A stretch of 64,000 bases of DNA, from contig NZ_JAAORE010000001.1 of the NCBI RefSeq assembly GCF_017696175.1, forward strand, positions 1-64,000. Direction: 5' to 3'. Source of the DNA: Prochlorococcus marinus XMU1404 (lineage in GTDB: Bacteria; Cyanobacteriota; Cyanobacteriia; PCC-6307; Cyanobiaceae). Position 1 is the stretch's first letter, and the number at the start of each line of letters is the position of its first letter. The notes under the pieces are model-generated. The model had not been told where the DNA came from and ran no database searches. It saw only the letters and a program-made list of their open reading frames with translations. Both the position numbers and the translations under genes were made by a program. Below are positions 1-11,073 of this stretch, piece by piece.

Positions 1-1
1 A

Positions 2-17
2 TTCCACAGTTTCCACA
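2..17. other. Two DnaA-box-like sites at the origin-proximal edge
   Basis: Two TTCCACA cores sit nine bases apart (2-8 and 11-17, the second extended to TTTCCACA). They resemble the cyanobacterial DnaA box TTTTCCACA and lie just upstream of dnaN, where many cyanobacterial origins map. Only the window edge is visible, so the number of boxes and any unwinding element cannot be judged. Confidence 0.4.
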
Positions 18-143
18 AAAACTACTACTACTAATTTTTTTTAATTATTTAATTAATTATTTATATTAGAAGGTAAAAAAATAATTTATTGAATTTAATT
101 AACGATAAAAGTATATTGAGTGTGTAAAGAAATCCGATTGAAG

Positions 144-1301
144 ATGGAGATTATTTGTAATCAAAATGAGTTAAATAATGCTATTCAATTAGTAGGCAAA
201 GCAGTTGCTTCAAGACCAACACATCCTATTCTGGCCAATATACTTCTAACTGCTGATCAAGGCATAAATAAAATTAGCTTGACAGGATTTGATCTGAATT
301 TAGGTATTCAGTCTTCTTTTGATGGAACTGTCAACAAAAGTGGGGCTATTACCATACCTTCAAAACTTTTATCTGAAATAGTAAATAAGCTACCTAATGA
401 AACTCCAGTCTCTATAGAAGTTGAAGAGAATTCGGATAATGTTTTAATAAAAAGTGATAGAGGTTCTTTTAATCTTAAGGGTATACCATCAGATGACTAT
501 CCTAATTTACCATTTGTAGAAAGTGGTACTTCTTTAAATATTGATCCTAGTTCTTTTTTAAAAGCTTTAAAGTCTACAATTTTCGCAAGTAGTAATGATG
601 ATTCAAAGCAATTACTTACGGGAGTCAATTTTACTTTTAAAAAAAATTACTTAGAGTCTGCTTCTACAGATGGCCATAGATTAGCTGTCGCGTTAATTGA
701 TAATGAAGAAATTGTAGAAAATAACGATAATTTATATTTGGATGAAAGTGATTTATCAGTAACTATTCCAACTAGATCATTAAGAGAAATTGAAAAACTA
801 GTTACTTTAAAGAATTCAGAAAATTCAATAAAGCTTTTCTATGATAAAGGTCAAGTCGTTTTTATTTCTTCTAATCAAATTATTACAACAAGAACTCTTG
901 AAGGTACTTATCCAAATTATTCACAATTAATCCCAGATAGTTTTTCAAAGATTTTTAATTTTAATACTAAAAAATTAATCGATGCTTTAGAAAGAATTGC
1001 TGTTTTAGCTGATCAGCAGAGTAGTGTGGTTAAAATTAAATTAGGAAATGATGATTTAGCTTCAATAAGTGCAGATGCACAAGATATCGGAAATGCAAAT
1101 GAATCAATCCCAGTTTCTCATTCAGGAGAGGATTTTGATATTGCATTTAATGTTAGATATCTTTTAGAGGGTTTAAAAGTTATTGTGTCTGAAAATGTAC
1201 TTTTAAAGTGTAATCTTTCAACTACTCCAGCCGTTTTAGTACCAGAAGATAATCTTAATTCTTTTACCTATTTAGTTATGCCTGTTCAGGTTCGTTCTTA
1301 A
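144..1301 (+). CDS. dnaN: DNA polymerase III beta sliding clamp
   Basis: Processivity clamp that encircles DNA and tethers the replicative polymerase. The product is 385 aa, normal for the family, with three clamp-type repeats of about 120 residues. It opens with MEIICNQNELNNAIQLV and ends with a family-typical VMPVQVRS. An upstream in-frame GTG at 120 would add eight residues; the ATG at 144 starts exactly at the conserved N-terminus and was chosen. It lies one base before the next gene, so the two are probably co-transcribed. Its place after DnaA-box-like sites fits an origin-proximal dnaN. Confidence 0.97.
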   Translation: MEIICNQNELNNAIQLVGKAVASRPTHPILANILLTADQGINKISLTGFDLNLGIQSSFDGTVNKSGAITIPSKLLSEIVNKLPNETPVSIEVEENSDNVLIKSDRGSFNLKGIPSDDYPNLPFVESGTSLNIDPSSFLKALKSTIFASSNDDSKQLLTGVNFTFKKNYLESASTDGHRLAVALIDNEEIVENNDNLYLDESDLSVTIPTRSLREIEKLVTLKNSENSIKLFYDKGQVVFISSNQIITTRTLEGTYPNYSQLIPDSFSKIFNFNTKKLIDALERIAVLADQQSSVVKIKLGNDDLASISADAQDIGNANESIPVSHSGEDFDIAFNVRYLLEGLKVIVSENVLLKCNLSTTPAVLVPEDNLNSFTYLVMPVQVRS

Positions 1302-1302
1302 T

Positions 1303-2010
1303 TTGAAATTACCTAAAGAAATTTTATTAAGTGAATTACTAAATTATACTGTTAAGGGTAATACGGCCCTTAATTATGGGAATGGTGAAAATGTTTGGAT
1401 GCATCCCCCAGTCCATCGTATTTTAGGATGGTATTCTCGTCCTTCAAATTTTGATTTAAAAAGAAATGTTTGGAAATTAAATCAAATTAGTCAGATAATC
1501 GATAATGAAATCTATGTTAAAGGTGACCCTGCTATTTCTGATTTAGCAACTCTAAATAGATTTCCAACTTTAATAGAAGCAAATTTAATAAATATAAATG
1601 GTTCAAAAATAGGTGTCATAGCAGATTTTTTATTTGAAATGAAAACGGGTAAAATTAAATATTATTTAGTGTCTCGATCGAATCCTAAGATTCCTGGTTC
1701 TAGTAGATGGCAACTAAATATAGAAAACATTAATGATCAACAACCAGGTTTAGTATTTTGTGAAAGCGATTCTTTAGATGATTTATCTTTAGTAAAATCA
1801 AGTATTAAGAATGAATTTTTGCAAAAAGGAAAAAAAATTATAGATAGATTTGATGATATGAAAAATATAGCTTCAAATAGACTAGAGGATTGGCTTGAAG
1901 AAGATGAAGATATAAACCAAAACTTAGATTTTGAACAAAAAAGTTTTTATAATAACGGGAGAACACCGAAATCTTTCAGTGATAAAAGAGAAGATGACCC
2001 TTGGATCTAA
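1303..2010 (+). CDS. PRC-barrel-like conserved protein
   Basis: Soluble 235-aa protein with a TTG start one base after the dnaN stop. Residues about 85-125 (EANLININGSKIGVIADFLF, then KIKYYLVSRS) read like a PRC-barrel fold, a small beta-barrel found in photosynthesis and RNA-processing proteins. The C-terminal 60 residues are acidic and low in complexity, ending DDPWI. From memory, the same gene sits between dnaN and purL in sequenced Prochlorococcus and marine Synechococcus. Its job is unknown; the PRC-barrel call rests on pattern only. Confidence 0.8.
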   Translation: MKLPKEILLSELLNYTVKGNTALNYGNGENVWMHPPVHRILGWYSRPSNFDLKRNVWKLNQISQIIDNEIYVKGDPAISDLATLNRFPTLIEANLININGSKIGVIADFLFEMKTGKIKYYLVSRSNPKIPGSSRWQLNIENINDQQPGLVFCESDSLDDLSLVKSSIKNEFLQKGKKIIDRFDDMKNIASNRLEDWLEEDEDINQNLDFEQKSFYNNGRTPKSFSDKREDDPWI

Positions 2011-2013
2011 ATA

Positions 2014-4353
2014 ATGATAAATTCAGAAAATAACGATTTTTATGATCTTAATGAAGTACTCAAAGTTGAAAATTTAAAAATTAATGATTACGAAGAAATT
2101 TGCAAAAGATTGAAGAGAAAACCAAATAGGACTGAATTAGGGATGTTTGGAGTTATGTGGTCTGAACATTGTTGTTATAGAAATTCAAAACCTTTACTAT
2201 CTAAGTTTCCTACTAAAGGGAAAAACGTTTTGGTTGGTCCTGGAGAAAATGCCGGAGTTATTGATGTTGGAAATAATCAAAAACTTGTTTTTAAAATTGA
2301 AAGTCATAATCACCCTTCTGCTATTGAACCTTTTCAAGGGGCGGCAACAGGTGTGGGAGGAATATTAAGAGATATTTTCACAATGGGAGCAAGACCAATA
2401 GCTGTATTGAATTCATTGCGATTCGGAAATCTTGATAAATCATCAAATGTTGATTTGCTGCGGGGAGTGGTATCTGGTATTTCACATTATGGAAATTGTG
2501 TAGGTGTGCCTACCGTTGGAGGAGAAATTGACTTCGATGATAGTTATTCTGGAAATCCTTTGGTCAATGTGATGGCTTTAGGACTTTTAGAAACTAATGA
2601 GATCGTTTGTTCGGGAGCTAAAAATGTAGGATCACCAGTTTTATATGTTGGCAATACTACTGGCAGAGATGGAGTTGGTGGCGCAAGTTTCGCAAGTTCA
2701 GAATTAACTACCGCTTCATTAGATGATAGACCTGCAGTACAAGTAGGGGATCCGTTTATCGAGAAAAGTCTAATAGAAGCTTGTTTAGAAGCTTTTAAAA
2801 CAGGAGATGTAATTGCAGCTCAAGATATGGGTGCAGCAGGTTTAACCTGTAGTAGTGCAGAAATGGCTGCAAATGGAAATTTAGGAATATCTATTAATTT
2901 AGATTTAGTACCCTCTAGAGAAGATAATATGTCTTCATATCAATATTTACTATCAGAATCGCAAGAGAGAATGTTGTTTGTTGTAAAAGAAGAAAAGATT
3001 AATGACCTAATTGAAAAATTTAAAAAATGGGGATTATATGCGAATGTAATTGGTGAAGTAATAGAGTCTAATGAGGTAATTATTTCGCAGAATAATAAAA
3101 TTGTTGCTCAAATCCCTACTTCTGCTTTATCCGATGATACTCCTGTTAATTATCATACTGTGATTAAAAATCCACCTGATTATTTGTTAGAAAAATGGGA
3201 ATGGAAAGAAAGTAATTTACCGGAAATTAAAGATCATAAAATATTGTCATTGAAGGATAATAAAATTTTTTCTTATTCACAAATCATTTTAAAACTGCTA
3301 TCTAATCCTTCAATAGCTTCTAAAAGATGGATTTATAAACAATATGACTCTCAAGTGCAGTCAAATACAGTCTTTAAGCCTGGAGAATCAGATGCAGCTG
3401 TAATAAGATTAAGAGAACAAAATGAAAAAAATAAAAATAAAGTATTTTCTGGGGTTGCCGCTTCAGTTGACTGTAATAGCAGATGGGTTTCTCTTGATCC
3501 TTTTAGAGGAGCTGTAGCTGCAGTTGCAGAATCATCAAGAAACGTTAGTTGTGTTGGAGCTGAACCAGTAGCTATTACTAATAACTTAAATTTTTCTTCT
3601 CCTCACACTGAAATTGGGTATTGGCAACTTTCATCTTCATGTAATGGAATTTCTGAAGCTTGTAGAACTTTGGAAACTCCCGTTACAGGAGGAAATGTTT
3701 CCCTATACAATGAATCGAAAAATGAAGATAATAAAATAACTCCTATTAATCCTACTCCAGTTATTGGAATGGTTGGGACGATTGATAATGTTGAAAAAGC
3801 TATAAGCAGCGAATGGAAAAATATTGACGATCAAATCTGGTTAATTGGCTCTAATAAATCAGAAACAACAATTTCGGCCAGTTCTTATTTGGAATATTTT
3901 CATGGAGAAATTACAGGTCGACCCCCCCAAATAGATTTGTTAGATGAAAAGTTTTGCCAGAGTTTTTTAAGAAATGCGATCTTAAATAGCTTTGTAGTCT
4001 CTTCACACGATATTAGCGATGGTGGTTTAGCTATAGCCTTAGCAGAGTGCTGCATTTTGTCCTCAAAAGGTGCAACGATAGAATTAAACACAGATATTAA
4101 TAGGTACGATAATTTATTGTTTGCAGAAGGAGGTTCTAGAATTATTTTTTCAATTGATAAAACGAAAGAAAATCAATGGCTCGATTATCTTAAAAAAATC
4201 AATATATATACCAAATCAAGTATATACGTAAAAAAAATTGGATATGTTTCTACTGAAACCTTTAAAATAAAAATTCAAGACAAAAATATATGCAATATTA
4301 GGGTTGAGGAATTAACTCAAAAATTTAATAATAGTATTTCAGATCGCTTTTAA
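2014..4353 (+). CDS. purL: Phosphoribosylformylglycinamidine synthase, small-type PurL
   Basis: Catalyses the ATP-dependent conversion of FGAR to FGAM in purine synthesis. The product is 779 aa, the length of the small PurL, and has no C-terminal glutaminase domain, so it should need separate PurS and PurQ subunits, which are not in this window. Visible family motifs are WSEHCCYRNSKPLL near residue 50, ESHNHPSAIEPFQGAATGVG near 95-115 and the second-half DISDGGLAIALAECC near 670. The ATG follows the upstream stop by three bases. purF follows 46 bases on, making a purine pair. Confidence 0.97.
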   Translation: MINSENNDFYDLNEVLKVENLKINDYEEICKRLKRKPNRTELGMFGVMWSEHCCYRNSKPLLSKFPTKGKNVLVGPGENAGVIDVGNNQKLVFKIESHNHPSAIEPFQGAATGVGGILRDIFTMGARPIAVLNSLRFGNLDKSSNVDLLRGVVSGISHYGNCVGVPTVGGEIDFDDSYSGNPLVNVMALGLLETNEIVCSGAKNVGSPVLYVGNTTGRDGVGGASFASSELTTASLDDRPAVQVGDPFIEKSLIEACLEAFKTGDVIAAQDMGAAGLTCSSAEMAANGNLGISINLDLVPSREDNMSSYQYLLSESQERMLFVVKEEKINDLIEKFKKWGLYANVIGEVIESNEVIISQNNKIVAQIPTSALSDDTPVNYHTVIKNPPDYLLEKWEWKESNLPEIKDHKILSLKDNKIFSYSQIILKLLSNPSIASKRWIYKQYDSQVQSNTVFKPGESDAAVIRLREQNEKNKNKVFSGVAASVDCNSRWVSLDPFRGAVAAVAESSRNVSCVGAEPVAITNNLNFSSPHTEIGYWQLSSSCNGISEACRTLETPVTGGNVSLYNESKNEDNKITPINPTPVIGMVGTIDNVEKAISSEWKNIDDQIWLIGSNKSETTISASSYLEYFHGEITGRPPQIDLLDEKFCQSFLRNAILNSFVVSSHDISDGGLAIALAECCILSSKGATIELNTDINRYDNLLFAEGGSRIIFSIDKTKENQWLDYLKKINIYTKSSIYVKKIGYVSTETFKIKIQDKNICNIRVEELTQKFNNSISDRF

Positions 4354-4399
4354 TATGAAAACCATTTCTCAATTATCAAAATTTTCAAGAAATTAAGTT

Positions 4400-5860
4400 A
4401 TGTGTGGAATAGTTGGAATCGTTTCTTCAGATGATGTAAATCAACAAATTTATGATAGTCTTTTGCTTCTCCAGCATAGAGGTCAAGACTCAACTGGTAT
4501 AGCTACAATGGAAAATAATTTTTTTCATATACATAAGGCTAAAGGTCAGGTTAATACTGCTTATAGAACTAGAGATATGAGGAATTTAATTGGAAAAGTT
4601 GGATTGGGTCATGTTAGGTACGCAACAAAAGGATCAGCAGAAAGTGTTGAGGAAGCACAGCCTTTTTATGTTAATGCTCCTTATGGGATTGTTTTAATAC
4701 ACAATGGCAATTTGACTAATACTAGAGATTTAGAAAAACAATTATTTAATATTGATAAGCGACATACGAATTCGTCAAGCGATACTGAAATGTTGTTAAA
4801 TGTATTTGCGACAGAATTACAAGAACAAATTCATAATCAAGAATTGCAGCCTGATATTATTTTTGATGCTGTAAAATCTTTACATACAAGAATTCAGGGA
4901 TCATATGCTTCAATTGCATTAATTTCAGGACATGGTTTATTAGCATTTAGAGATCCTTTCGGTATTCGACCTTTAGTTATAGGAAAAAGACTTTCACTAA
5001 CTACAAAAAAAGATGAGTGGATGGTTGCTAGTGAATCTCTTGTGCTTGAGAATAATGATTATCAAATAGTTAGAGATGTAAATCCTGGAGAAGCTATTTT
5101 TATAAACCTTAATGGCGAATTTTTTTCTAAACAATGTTCTGAAAATCCCATTTTATTTCCATGTGCTTTTGAATACGTTTATCTAGCTAGGCCTGATTCA
5201 ATTATGAATGGAATTTCCGTTTATAAAGCACGTTTAAAAATGGGAGATTATTTATCTGAAACAATAAAACAAACAATTGATTCTGGAGATATTGATGTTG
5301 TAATGCCTATTCCTGATTCTTCTCGACCAGCGGCTATGCAAGTTGCTAGACAATTAGGTATTGAGTATAGAGAAGGTTTTTTTAAAAATAGATATGTTGG
5401 TAGAACTTTCATAATGCCTGGTCAACAGAAACGTAAGAAATCTGTAAGACAAAAATTGAATGCTATGAGTGCAGAGTTTAAAAATAAAAATGTTTTAATA
5501 GTAGATGACTCTATAGTAAGAGGTACTACTTCAAAAGAAATTGTCCAAATGGCAAAAGATGCAGGAGCAAATAAAGTTTTTTTCACTTCAGCAGCACCTC
5601 CTGTTCGTTTCCCTCATGTTTATGGAATTAACATGCCTAATAGAGATGAATTAATAGCTCATGATAGAACAATTAGTCAAATTGCTGATAAACTTGAAAT
5701 TGATAAATTGGTTTATCAAAATGTTGAAAATTTGCGAAAATCAATAATTAGTGATTCTCCAATAAAAGATTTGGAAATGAGTTGTTTTACTGGTTCATAT
5801 GTAACAGGAACAGTAAATCAAGAGTATTTAGATTGGGTAGAAAATGAATATAAGTCTTAG
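4400..5860 (+). CDS. purF: Amidophosphoribosyltransferase
   Basis: First committed enzyme of purine synthesis: PRPP plus glutamine gives phosphoribosylamine. The protein is 486 aa. It begins MCGIVGIV, so Cys2 becomes the N-terminal nucleophile of the Ntn glutaminase domain after Met removal. [13 protein letters not shown] lies in that domain. The phosphoribosyltransferase half carries the PRPP motif [18 protein letters not shown] near residue 365. It is probably co-transcribed with purL. Its 3' end overlaps the convergent topoisomerase gene by four bases. Confidence 0.97.
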   Translation: MCGIVGIVSSDDVNQQIYDSLLLLQHRGQDSTGIATMENNFFHIHKAKGQVNTAYRTRDMRNLIGKVGLGHVRYATKGSAESVEEAQPFYVNAPYGIVLIHNGNLTNTRDLEKQLFNIDKRHTNSSSDTEMLLNVFATELQEQIHNQELQPDIIFDAVKSLHTRIQGSYASIALISGHGLLAFRDPFGIRPLVIGKRLSLTTKKDEWMVASESLVLENNDYQIVRDVNPGEAIFINLNGEFFSKQCSENPILFPCAFEYVYLARPDSIMNGISVYKARLKMGDYLSETIKQTIDSGDIDVVMPIPDSSRPAAMQVARQLGIEYREGFFKNRYVGRTFIMPGQQKRKKSVRQKLNAMSAEFKNKNVLIVDDSIVRGTTSKEIVQMAKDAGANKVFFTSAAPPVRFPHVYGINMPNRDELIAHDRTISQIADKLEIDKLVYQNVENLRKSIISDSPIKDLEMSCFTGSYVTGTVNQEYLDWVENEYKS

Positions 5861-8298
5861 TCAAGAAAACTTTCGAGTCTAAAACAATTTTCAAGATACT
5901 CGCCTTTATCTAATTTTAAAAAGTCAATTAAAAATGTTGTTTTATTAGACTTGAAATTTATTTTTTTAAAATCTAACCTAGCAGATTTATTTTTATTGGT
6001 TTCAATATCAAGGTAATAGTTACTAGGTAAAACTTTAAGAAAGTAATCGTTTTTTAGTTGGAATTTTTCATTTAGGTATCCCAAACTGTATTCATTTGCG
6101 TAATAAATTTCATCACTATTTATACAAAAGACTTTACCTTGCCTAGAAACTAAATAAATATTATCTCCATTTTGATACGGACAACAAGAAACAATTTTTT
6201 CAGTTGGTAAAAGTTTTGCAAGCAATAATCCTTGAGATTGTTTCGTGGTTGGCGTTAAAAATTTATTTGATAAATTGAATTTAAACATTCTTCCTATTGA
6301 GGTTAGGATAATTAAATTTTTTTCTTCGTTAGAAATAAATGAATCAATTGTTTTAATATTATTTTTTAATTTTGTTACCGAGAAAGATCTATTGCTTTTA
6401 ATCATTTCACCATCAAATAAAACTTTTTTAAATCTTCCATCAGAATTCAAAATACATAAATAATTCTTTACTCCTTTTTTAATTGAATGAAAATTTATTA
6501 TTTCATTTGGATTAATATTCCCAAGGTTTTTATTGTCCAATTTATAGTCATTATTAATATTAGTTTCCCAATCAATGTGAAAAACCTTTCCATTAACAGT
6601 TAGTCCAATTATTTTTATTTTTTTTTCGATATTACATATAAATTTTTGAATATTTTTATTATCAATGATTTTGTTTACATCTTCAAAGGATTTTTTGTAG
6701 TTATTTAAAATCATTTTTTTTAAATATAATCTATTGTCTATAAATAGTTTTGTTTTTTTATTGATAAGCTCTTCTAATATTTGATTATTGATAGTTTCTA
6801 ATTCTTCATTTTGATCTATATTTTTAAGGATTTTTGTCCTTCTTTTAACATTAAATTTTTTCTTTAATATTATTAATTCTTCTGTTAGTAATTTAAGTAG
6901 TATTTTTCTATCAGTTAATAATTTTTGAAAATAATCCTTTTTTTCTTTTAATTTTTTTATATCAAGAATTATTTGATTTCTTTCTAGATTTGTTAGCCTT
7001 TTGAGGGGCATATCTAAAACTGAATTTGCCTGTTTTTCACTTAAAAAGAAATGATTAATTAATTTTGATTTAGCTTCTGCAGAATTTTCTGAGCCTTCAA
7101 TAATCTCAATTACTTTTTTTATGTCTTTTGTCGCTTTTGATAAACCATTCAATATCTCAAGTTTTTCAAGAGTATTTATTAGAAAGTAATTAGTTCTTTT
7201 TCTAATTGTTTCTTCTCGAAATTCTAGAAAATAGCTAAGGTATTCTTTTAAGTTTAGTTGGACAGGTTTCCCTTTAATTAATGCTAAAAAAATGGCACCA
7301 AAGTTGGTTTGTAAAGTTGTTTTTTTATATAAATTAGAAATTACGAGTTCACTATTAGAATCTTTTTTTAACTCTATTACAATTCTCATTCCATCTCTGT
7401 CACTTTCATCCCTAATATCAGAGATCCCATTAATTTTGCCTGAATTAACAAGTTCTGCTAGTTTTTCAATCCAACCTGCTTTACTGATTTGAAAAGGAAG
7501 TTCTGTAATTATTAATGCATTTTTTTTATGTTTGCCCTTGCCTAAATTTATTTCTTCTGTATTTATAACTCCTCTTATTGTTACCGAACCTTTTCCTGTT
7601 TCATAAAGTTCTTCTATTGCTCGATTGAAAATTAATTCTCCTCCAGTTGGAAAATCAGGTCCCTTAATAATGTTAGAAAGTTTTTTATTAGTTAAATCTT
7701 TATTTTCTATTAAAGCAATTAAAGCATCCACTATTTCTTCAAGGTTATGAGGGGGAATGTTTGTTGCCATTCCAACAGCAATACCTGATGAGCCGTTTAA
7801 CAATAAAAATGGAAGTTGGGCTGGTAGGACCTCTGGTTCTTTTTGTGAACCGTCAAAGTTATTTGAAAAATTTACTGTCTCTAATCCAATTTCTTCTAGA
7901 AAGCCTTTGTGTGCAATTGGTGCTAATCTTGTTTCGGTGTATCTCATTGCGGCTGGTGGATCATTATCCACAGATCCAAAATTTCCATGACCGTCAAGGG
8001 TAGGATATCTAGTAGAAAAATTTTGTACTAGTCTTACCAACGCATCATATACTGCTTGATCTCCATGAGGATGGTACTTCCCTAGTACATCTCCAACAAC
8101 TCTTGCACATTTTCTAAATGGTTTATCGGGCGTTAAACCTAATTCATACATTGCAAAAAGTATTCTTCTCTGTACAGGTTTAAGACCGTCTCTTGCATCA
8201 GGAAGAGCTCGACCAACTATTACACTCATTGCATACTCTAGGTAAGAACGTTGCATTTCTTCTTGTAGAGAGATAGAAGTAAATTTTTTCTTATCCAT
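5857..8298 (-). CDS. parC: Type IIA topoisomerase A subunit, ParC-like
   Basis: DNA breakage-reunion subunit of a type IIA topoisomerase, 813 aa. The N-terminal half is well conserved: [37 protein letters not shown] and [16 protein letters not shown], whose Tyr120 is the active-site tyrosine. The C-terminal half is rich in Lys, Asn and Ile and diverged. It keeps traces of the beta-pinwheel ([29 protein letters not shown]) but shows no GyrA-box of the QRRGGKG type. That favours a ParC or second GyrA-like paralogue over the canonical wrapping GyrA. No parE/gyrB lies nearby. Confidence 0.85.
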   Translation of the reverse strand: MDKKKFTSISLQEEMQRSYLEYAMSVIVGRALPDARDGLKPVQRRILFAMYELGLTPDKPFRKCARVVGDVLGKYHPHGDQAVYDALVRLVQNFSTRYPTLDGHGNFGSVDNDPPAAMRYTETRLAPIAHKGFLEEIGLETVNFSNNFDGSQKEPEVLPAQLPFLLLNGSSGIAVGMATNIPPHNLEEIVDALIALIENKDLTNKKLSNIIKGPDFPTGGELIFNRAIEELYETGKGSVTIRGVINTEEINLGKGKHKKNALIITELPFQISKAGWIEKLAELVNSGKINGISDIRDESDRDGMRIVIELKKDSNSELVISNLYKKTTLQTNFGAIFLALIKGKPVQLNLKEYLSYFLEFREETIRKRTNYFLINTLEKLEILNGLSKATKDIKKVIEIIEGSENSAEAKSKLINHFFLSEKQANSVLDMPLKRLTNLERNQIILDIKKLKEKKDYFQKLLTDRKILLKLLTEELIILKKKFNVKRRTKILKNIDQNEELETINNQILEELINKKTKLFIDNRLYLKKMILNNYKKSFEDVNKIIDNKNIQKFICNIEKKIKIIGLTVNGKVFHIDWETNINNDYKLDNKNLGNINPNEIINFHSIKKGVKNYLCILNSDGRFKKVLFDGEMIKSNRSFSVTKLKNNIKTIDSFISNEEKNLIILTSIGRMFKFNLSNKFLTPTTKQSQGLLLAKLLPTEKIVSCCPYQNGDNIYLVSRQGKVFCINSDEIYYANEYSLGYLNEKFQLKNDYFLKVLPSNYYLDIETNKNKSARLDFKKINFKSNKTTFLIDFLKLDKGEYLENCFRLESFLD

Positions 8299-8375
8299 CA
8301 GAGAGCAAAATTAAATATTTTTTGTTTAACTAAATTAAGACTAATAGGTAAATAAATATTTACCAGTATTGATAA

Positions 8376-9239
8376 TTAAGAAGATGCATTTATTTTGGAT
8401 TTCGCCAAGATAATATCTGTTTGAAGTTGATCATTCTGAAAAAGAATTTCTGTTGAGTTTTGTATTTTTTCACCCCACAATTGCTCTTTTCTATAGTCAT
8501 AATTCACATATTTGGGATCTTTTGTTAAAGCTTTTTTTGCAAGTTGAAGCGCTAAGTTAATATCTTTCATTCTTAAACACGAAGCAAGTCCTAGTAATGG
8601 CTCCGCGTTTTCTTGAATTGAGATCGCTTTTTCAAAATGTTTTATGGATAGACTGATGTTGTTTTCCTCGAAATAAGCTAAACCTTGATTATTTATCGCT
8701 TGCCAGAAATTAGGTTTAATCTTTATAGATTTATCAAATACCTTGATTGCCTCCGAGTAATTTTTTTCCATTAATAAAATATTTCCTAATTGAAAAATAG
8801 CTTTATGGTTATTTGGTTCAAAGCTTAAACCTTCCTCTAAAGCAGTTTTTGCATATTCAAGTTGTGAGATCTTAAGATAAACATTACTTTTGGCAAAATA
8901 TATTTCGCTATTGTTTGAACTGATTTTTTGGGCTTTATTTAGAGATATTAATGCTTTTTTATATAGTTTGTTAGCTACTTGTGCTTCAGCTAAAATTAAC
9001 CATAGTTTTTCGTCTGTTTTATTAATTTTTATAGCTAATTTTGCTAGGTTTAGACTTTTTTTATATTGTCCAAAATATAAAAGTTGATATGCATCTTTCC
9101 CAATAGATAAGCTTTCTGATTCTAAATTTTTTTTTGTTGGTAAATAATAATATGGGACAACTGATTTAGCTTGATCTACTTCAAAAAAGTAAAAACAAAT
9201 TAAAAAGATGCAAATTGTTTTGTTCAAGAATTTTTTCAT
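8376..9239 (-). CDS. Secreted or lumenal TPR-repeat protein
   Basis: Tetratricopeptide repeat protein of 287 aa. A Lys-rich start followed by a hydrophobic stretch (TICIFLICFYFFEV, residues 8-21) looks like a signal peptide or N-terminal anchor. From about residue 50 there are several TPR units with the usual alternating small and aromatic residues, for example ALISLNKAQKISSNNSEIYFA and AIFQLGNILLMEKNYSEAIK. TPRs act as protein-binding scaffolds; the partner is unknown. It is four bases downstream of queG on the same strand, so probably shares its transcript. Confidence 0.85.
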   Translation of the reverse strand: MKKFLNKTICIFLICFYFFEVDQAKSVVPYYYLPTKKNLESESLSIGKDAYQLLYFGQYKKSLNLAKLAIKINKTDEKLWLILAEAQVANKLYKKALISLNKAQKISSNNSEIYFAKSNVYLKISQLEYAKTALEEGLSFEPNNHKAIFQLGNILLMEKNYSEAIKVFDKSIKIKPNFWQAINNQGLAYFEENNISLSIKHFEKAISIQENAEPLLGLASCLRMKDINLALQLAKKALTKDPKYVNYDYRKEQLWGEKIQNSTEILFQNDQLQTDIILAKSKINASS

Positions 9240-9243
9240 ATTT

Positions 9244-10188
9244 TTATCTATTATTAAGATTTGCCATTATGTTTCTTCTCCACATCCATGGCTTAATTCT
9301 TTTTAATGTAGTCCCTTTAAGATTTTTTTTCCAAGTATTGTCATCCCAATTTAATGACTTATTATCAAGATTTTTAATCCATTCTTTTGGAGTAGTTTCA
9401 AAAGTATTGTTGTATGGAACTGATCTATTCCAAGGACATATATCTTGGCAAATATCGCATCCTGCAACCCACCCATTTAAATTTTTTTCTATCTTTTTTG
9501 GAATAGTTTTTTCCCTACTTTCTATGGTGTGATATGCAATACATAGGTCTGATTGTATTACAAAGGGTTCAACTATCGCTTTTGTAGGGCAATGTTCTAT
9601 ACATTTATCACATTTTCCGCAAAGTGATTGATGAGGTTTATCTGGTGATAGATCTTTAGTAAGGATCATAAAACCTAAAGTAAGCCAAGAACCATTTTTT
9701 TTAGATATTAAATTACTATTTTTACCTATCCAACCAAGCCCTGATTCTTCAGCCCATGCTTTTTCAAGAAGTGGCGAGGTGTCAATACATATTTTCCATT
9801 TGCAATTTGGAATTTCTTGGTTAATCCACTTGCCGATATTCTTTAACTTTTTGTAGATTACTTTATGGTAATCTTCTCCTTGACCAAATTTACCTATTTT
9901 GAAGCTTTCTTCTTTATTGTTGAGGGAATTAATATAAACAAAACCAACGCTTAGAACACTTTTTGCTCCTTCAAGCAGTGAGCCTATGTTTTTTCTTCTT
10001 TCTGCTTCCATCCATTTCATTTCTCCATGATAGTTATTAGATAACCATCTGTTTAAAGCATTAGTTCGTAATTTTAGGCGCGAACTACCTGGTATTGATG
10101 CAATTCCAGATATTGCAAAACCTTCACTAATTGCTTTTTCTTTTAACTTTTTACTTATTTCTATTTTGTCTTTAACAGTATTAATCAT
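9244..10188 (-). CDS. queG: Epoxyqueuosine reductase
   Basis: Reduces epoxyqueuosine to queuosine in the wobble position of GUN tRNAs, using cobalamin and two [4Fe-4S] clusters. The 314-aa protein has the ferredoxin-like cysteine sets CGKCDKCIEHCP near residues 190-201 and CDICQDICPWN near 244-254, with the family's ESGLGWIGKNSNLI before them. Gene order is queG then the TPR gene. The 147-base gap to the divergent DUF502 gene should hold both promoters, but no convincing boxes were picked out. Confidence 0.93.
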   Translation of the reverse strand: MINTVKDKIEISKKLKEKAISEGFAISGIASIPGSSRLKLRTNALNRWLSNNYHGEMKWMEAERRKNIGSLLEGAKSVLSVGFVYINSLNNKEESFKIGKFGQGEDYHKVIYKKLKNIGKWINQEIPNCKWKICIDTSPLLEKAWAEESGLGWIGKNSNLISKKNGSWLTLGFMILTKDLSPDKPHQSLCGKCDKCIEHCPTKAIVEPFVIQSDLCIAYHTIESREKTIPKKIEKNLNGWVAGCDICQDICPWNRSVPYNNTFETTPKEWIKNLDNKSLNWDDNTWKKNLKGTTLKRIKPWMWRRNIMANLNNR

Positions 10189-10335
10189 TTCTTTATTATG
10201 TACATTATTTAGTTTGAAAGTTATTTTTAAGTACAGAAACTAATAAATAATTTAAATTAATTAAAAAAAAATATAACCTAACTAAGTAAAAACAGTTAAA
10301 TTATTAGTAAAGTTAGTATAGTTAGAAACGTTATT

Positions 10336-11070
10336 TTGGTTGAATCTAATCAAAATCAAGATACAAACCTAGGATCTAGGCTCCAACAGGATCTGAAAAA
10401 TGATCTTATAGCTGGATTGTTGGTTGTAATTCCTTTAGCAACAACTATTTGGTTATCATCATTAGTTAGTAAATTCGTTTTAACATTAGTCACTTCTGTT
10501 CCTAAGCAATTAAATCCTTTTATTAATTTAAATCCTTTATTACAAGACTTAATAAATCTTGCCTTGGGTTTAACAGTTCCTTTATTAGCTATTTTGCTCA
10601 TAGGTTTAATGGCGAGAAATTTCGTAGGAAGATGGTTATTAGAATTTGGGGAAGGAACCTTATCAAAAATCCCAGTAGCAGGTGCAGTTTACAAAACTCT
10701 TAAACAGTTACTCGAAACTTTCCTTAGTAATAAATCAAATAGATTTAGAAGAGTTGTTTTAGTTGAATATCCACGTGAAGGATTATATAGCGTAGGCTTT
10801 GTTACAGGCGATGTGGGCCCTTCTCTACAACCAGAATTGGAAGAAAAGTTGCTAAGTATTTTTATACCTACTGCACCTAATCCAACCACTGGTTGGTATA
10901 CTTTGGTCCCTGAGTCTTCTGTTAAGGATTTGGATATTTCTGTTGAAGATGCTTTTAGAACTATAATCTCCGCTGGGATAGTTAATCCTGATGAAAAAAA
11001 TAATACAACAAACCCAACATTTTCCAAATTATTTTCTCAATTACGTGCTTCCACGAATCCCTCTTCTTAA
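10336..11070 (+). CDS. DUF502 family membrane protein
   Basis: A 244-aa protein of the DUF502 family. Two hydrophobic segments, about residues 24-50 and 72-95, make an N-terminal membrane hairpin. GEGTLSKIPVAGAVYKTLKQL and VEYPREGLYSVGFVTG follow, both characteristic of the family, then a soluble C-terminal domain. The start is TTG at 10336. It heads a plus-strand run: nusB begins three bases after its stop. The function of DUF502 proteins is not known to me. Confidence 0.88.
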   Translation: MVESNQNQDTNLGSRLQQDLKNDLIAGLLVVIPLATTIWLSSLVSKFVLTLVTSVPKQLNPFINLNPLLQDLINLALGLTVPLLAILLIGLMARNFVGRWLLEFGEGTLSKIPVAGAVYKTLKQLLETFLSNKSNRFRRVVLVEYPREGLYSVGFVTGDVGPSLQPELEEKLLSIFIPTAPNPTTGWYTLVPESSVKDLDISVEDAFRTIISAGIVNPDEKNNTTNPTFSKLFSQLRASTNPSS

Positions 11071-11073
11071 TTT

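Noticed and set aside
7757-8003. Two overlapping plus-strand frames opposite parC.
   Set aside because: They lie opposite the most conserved part of the topoisomerase and have no features of their own.
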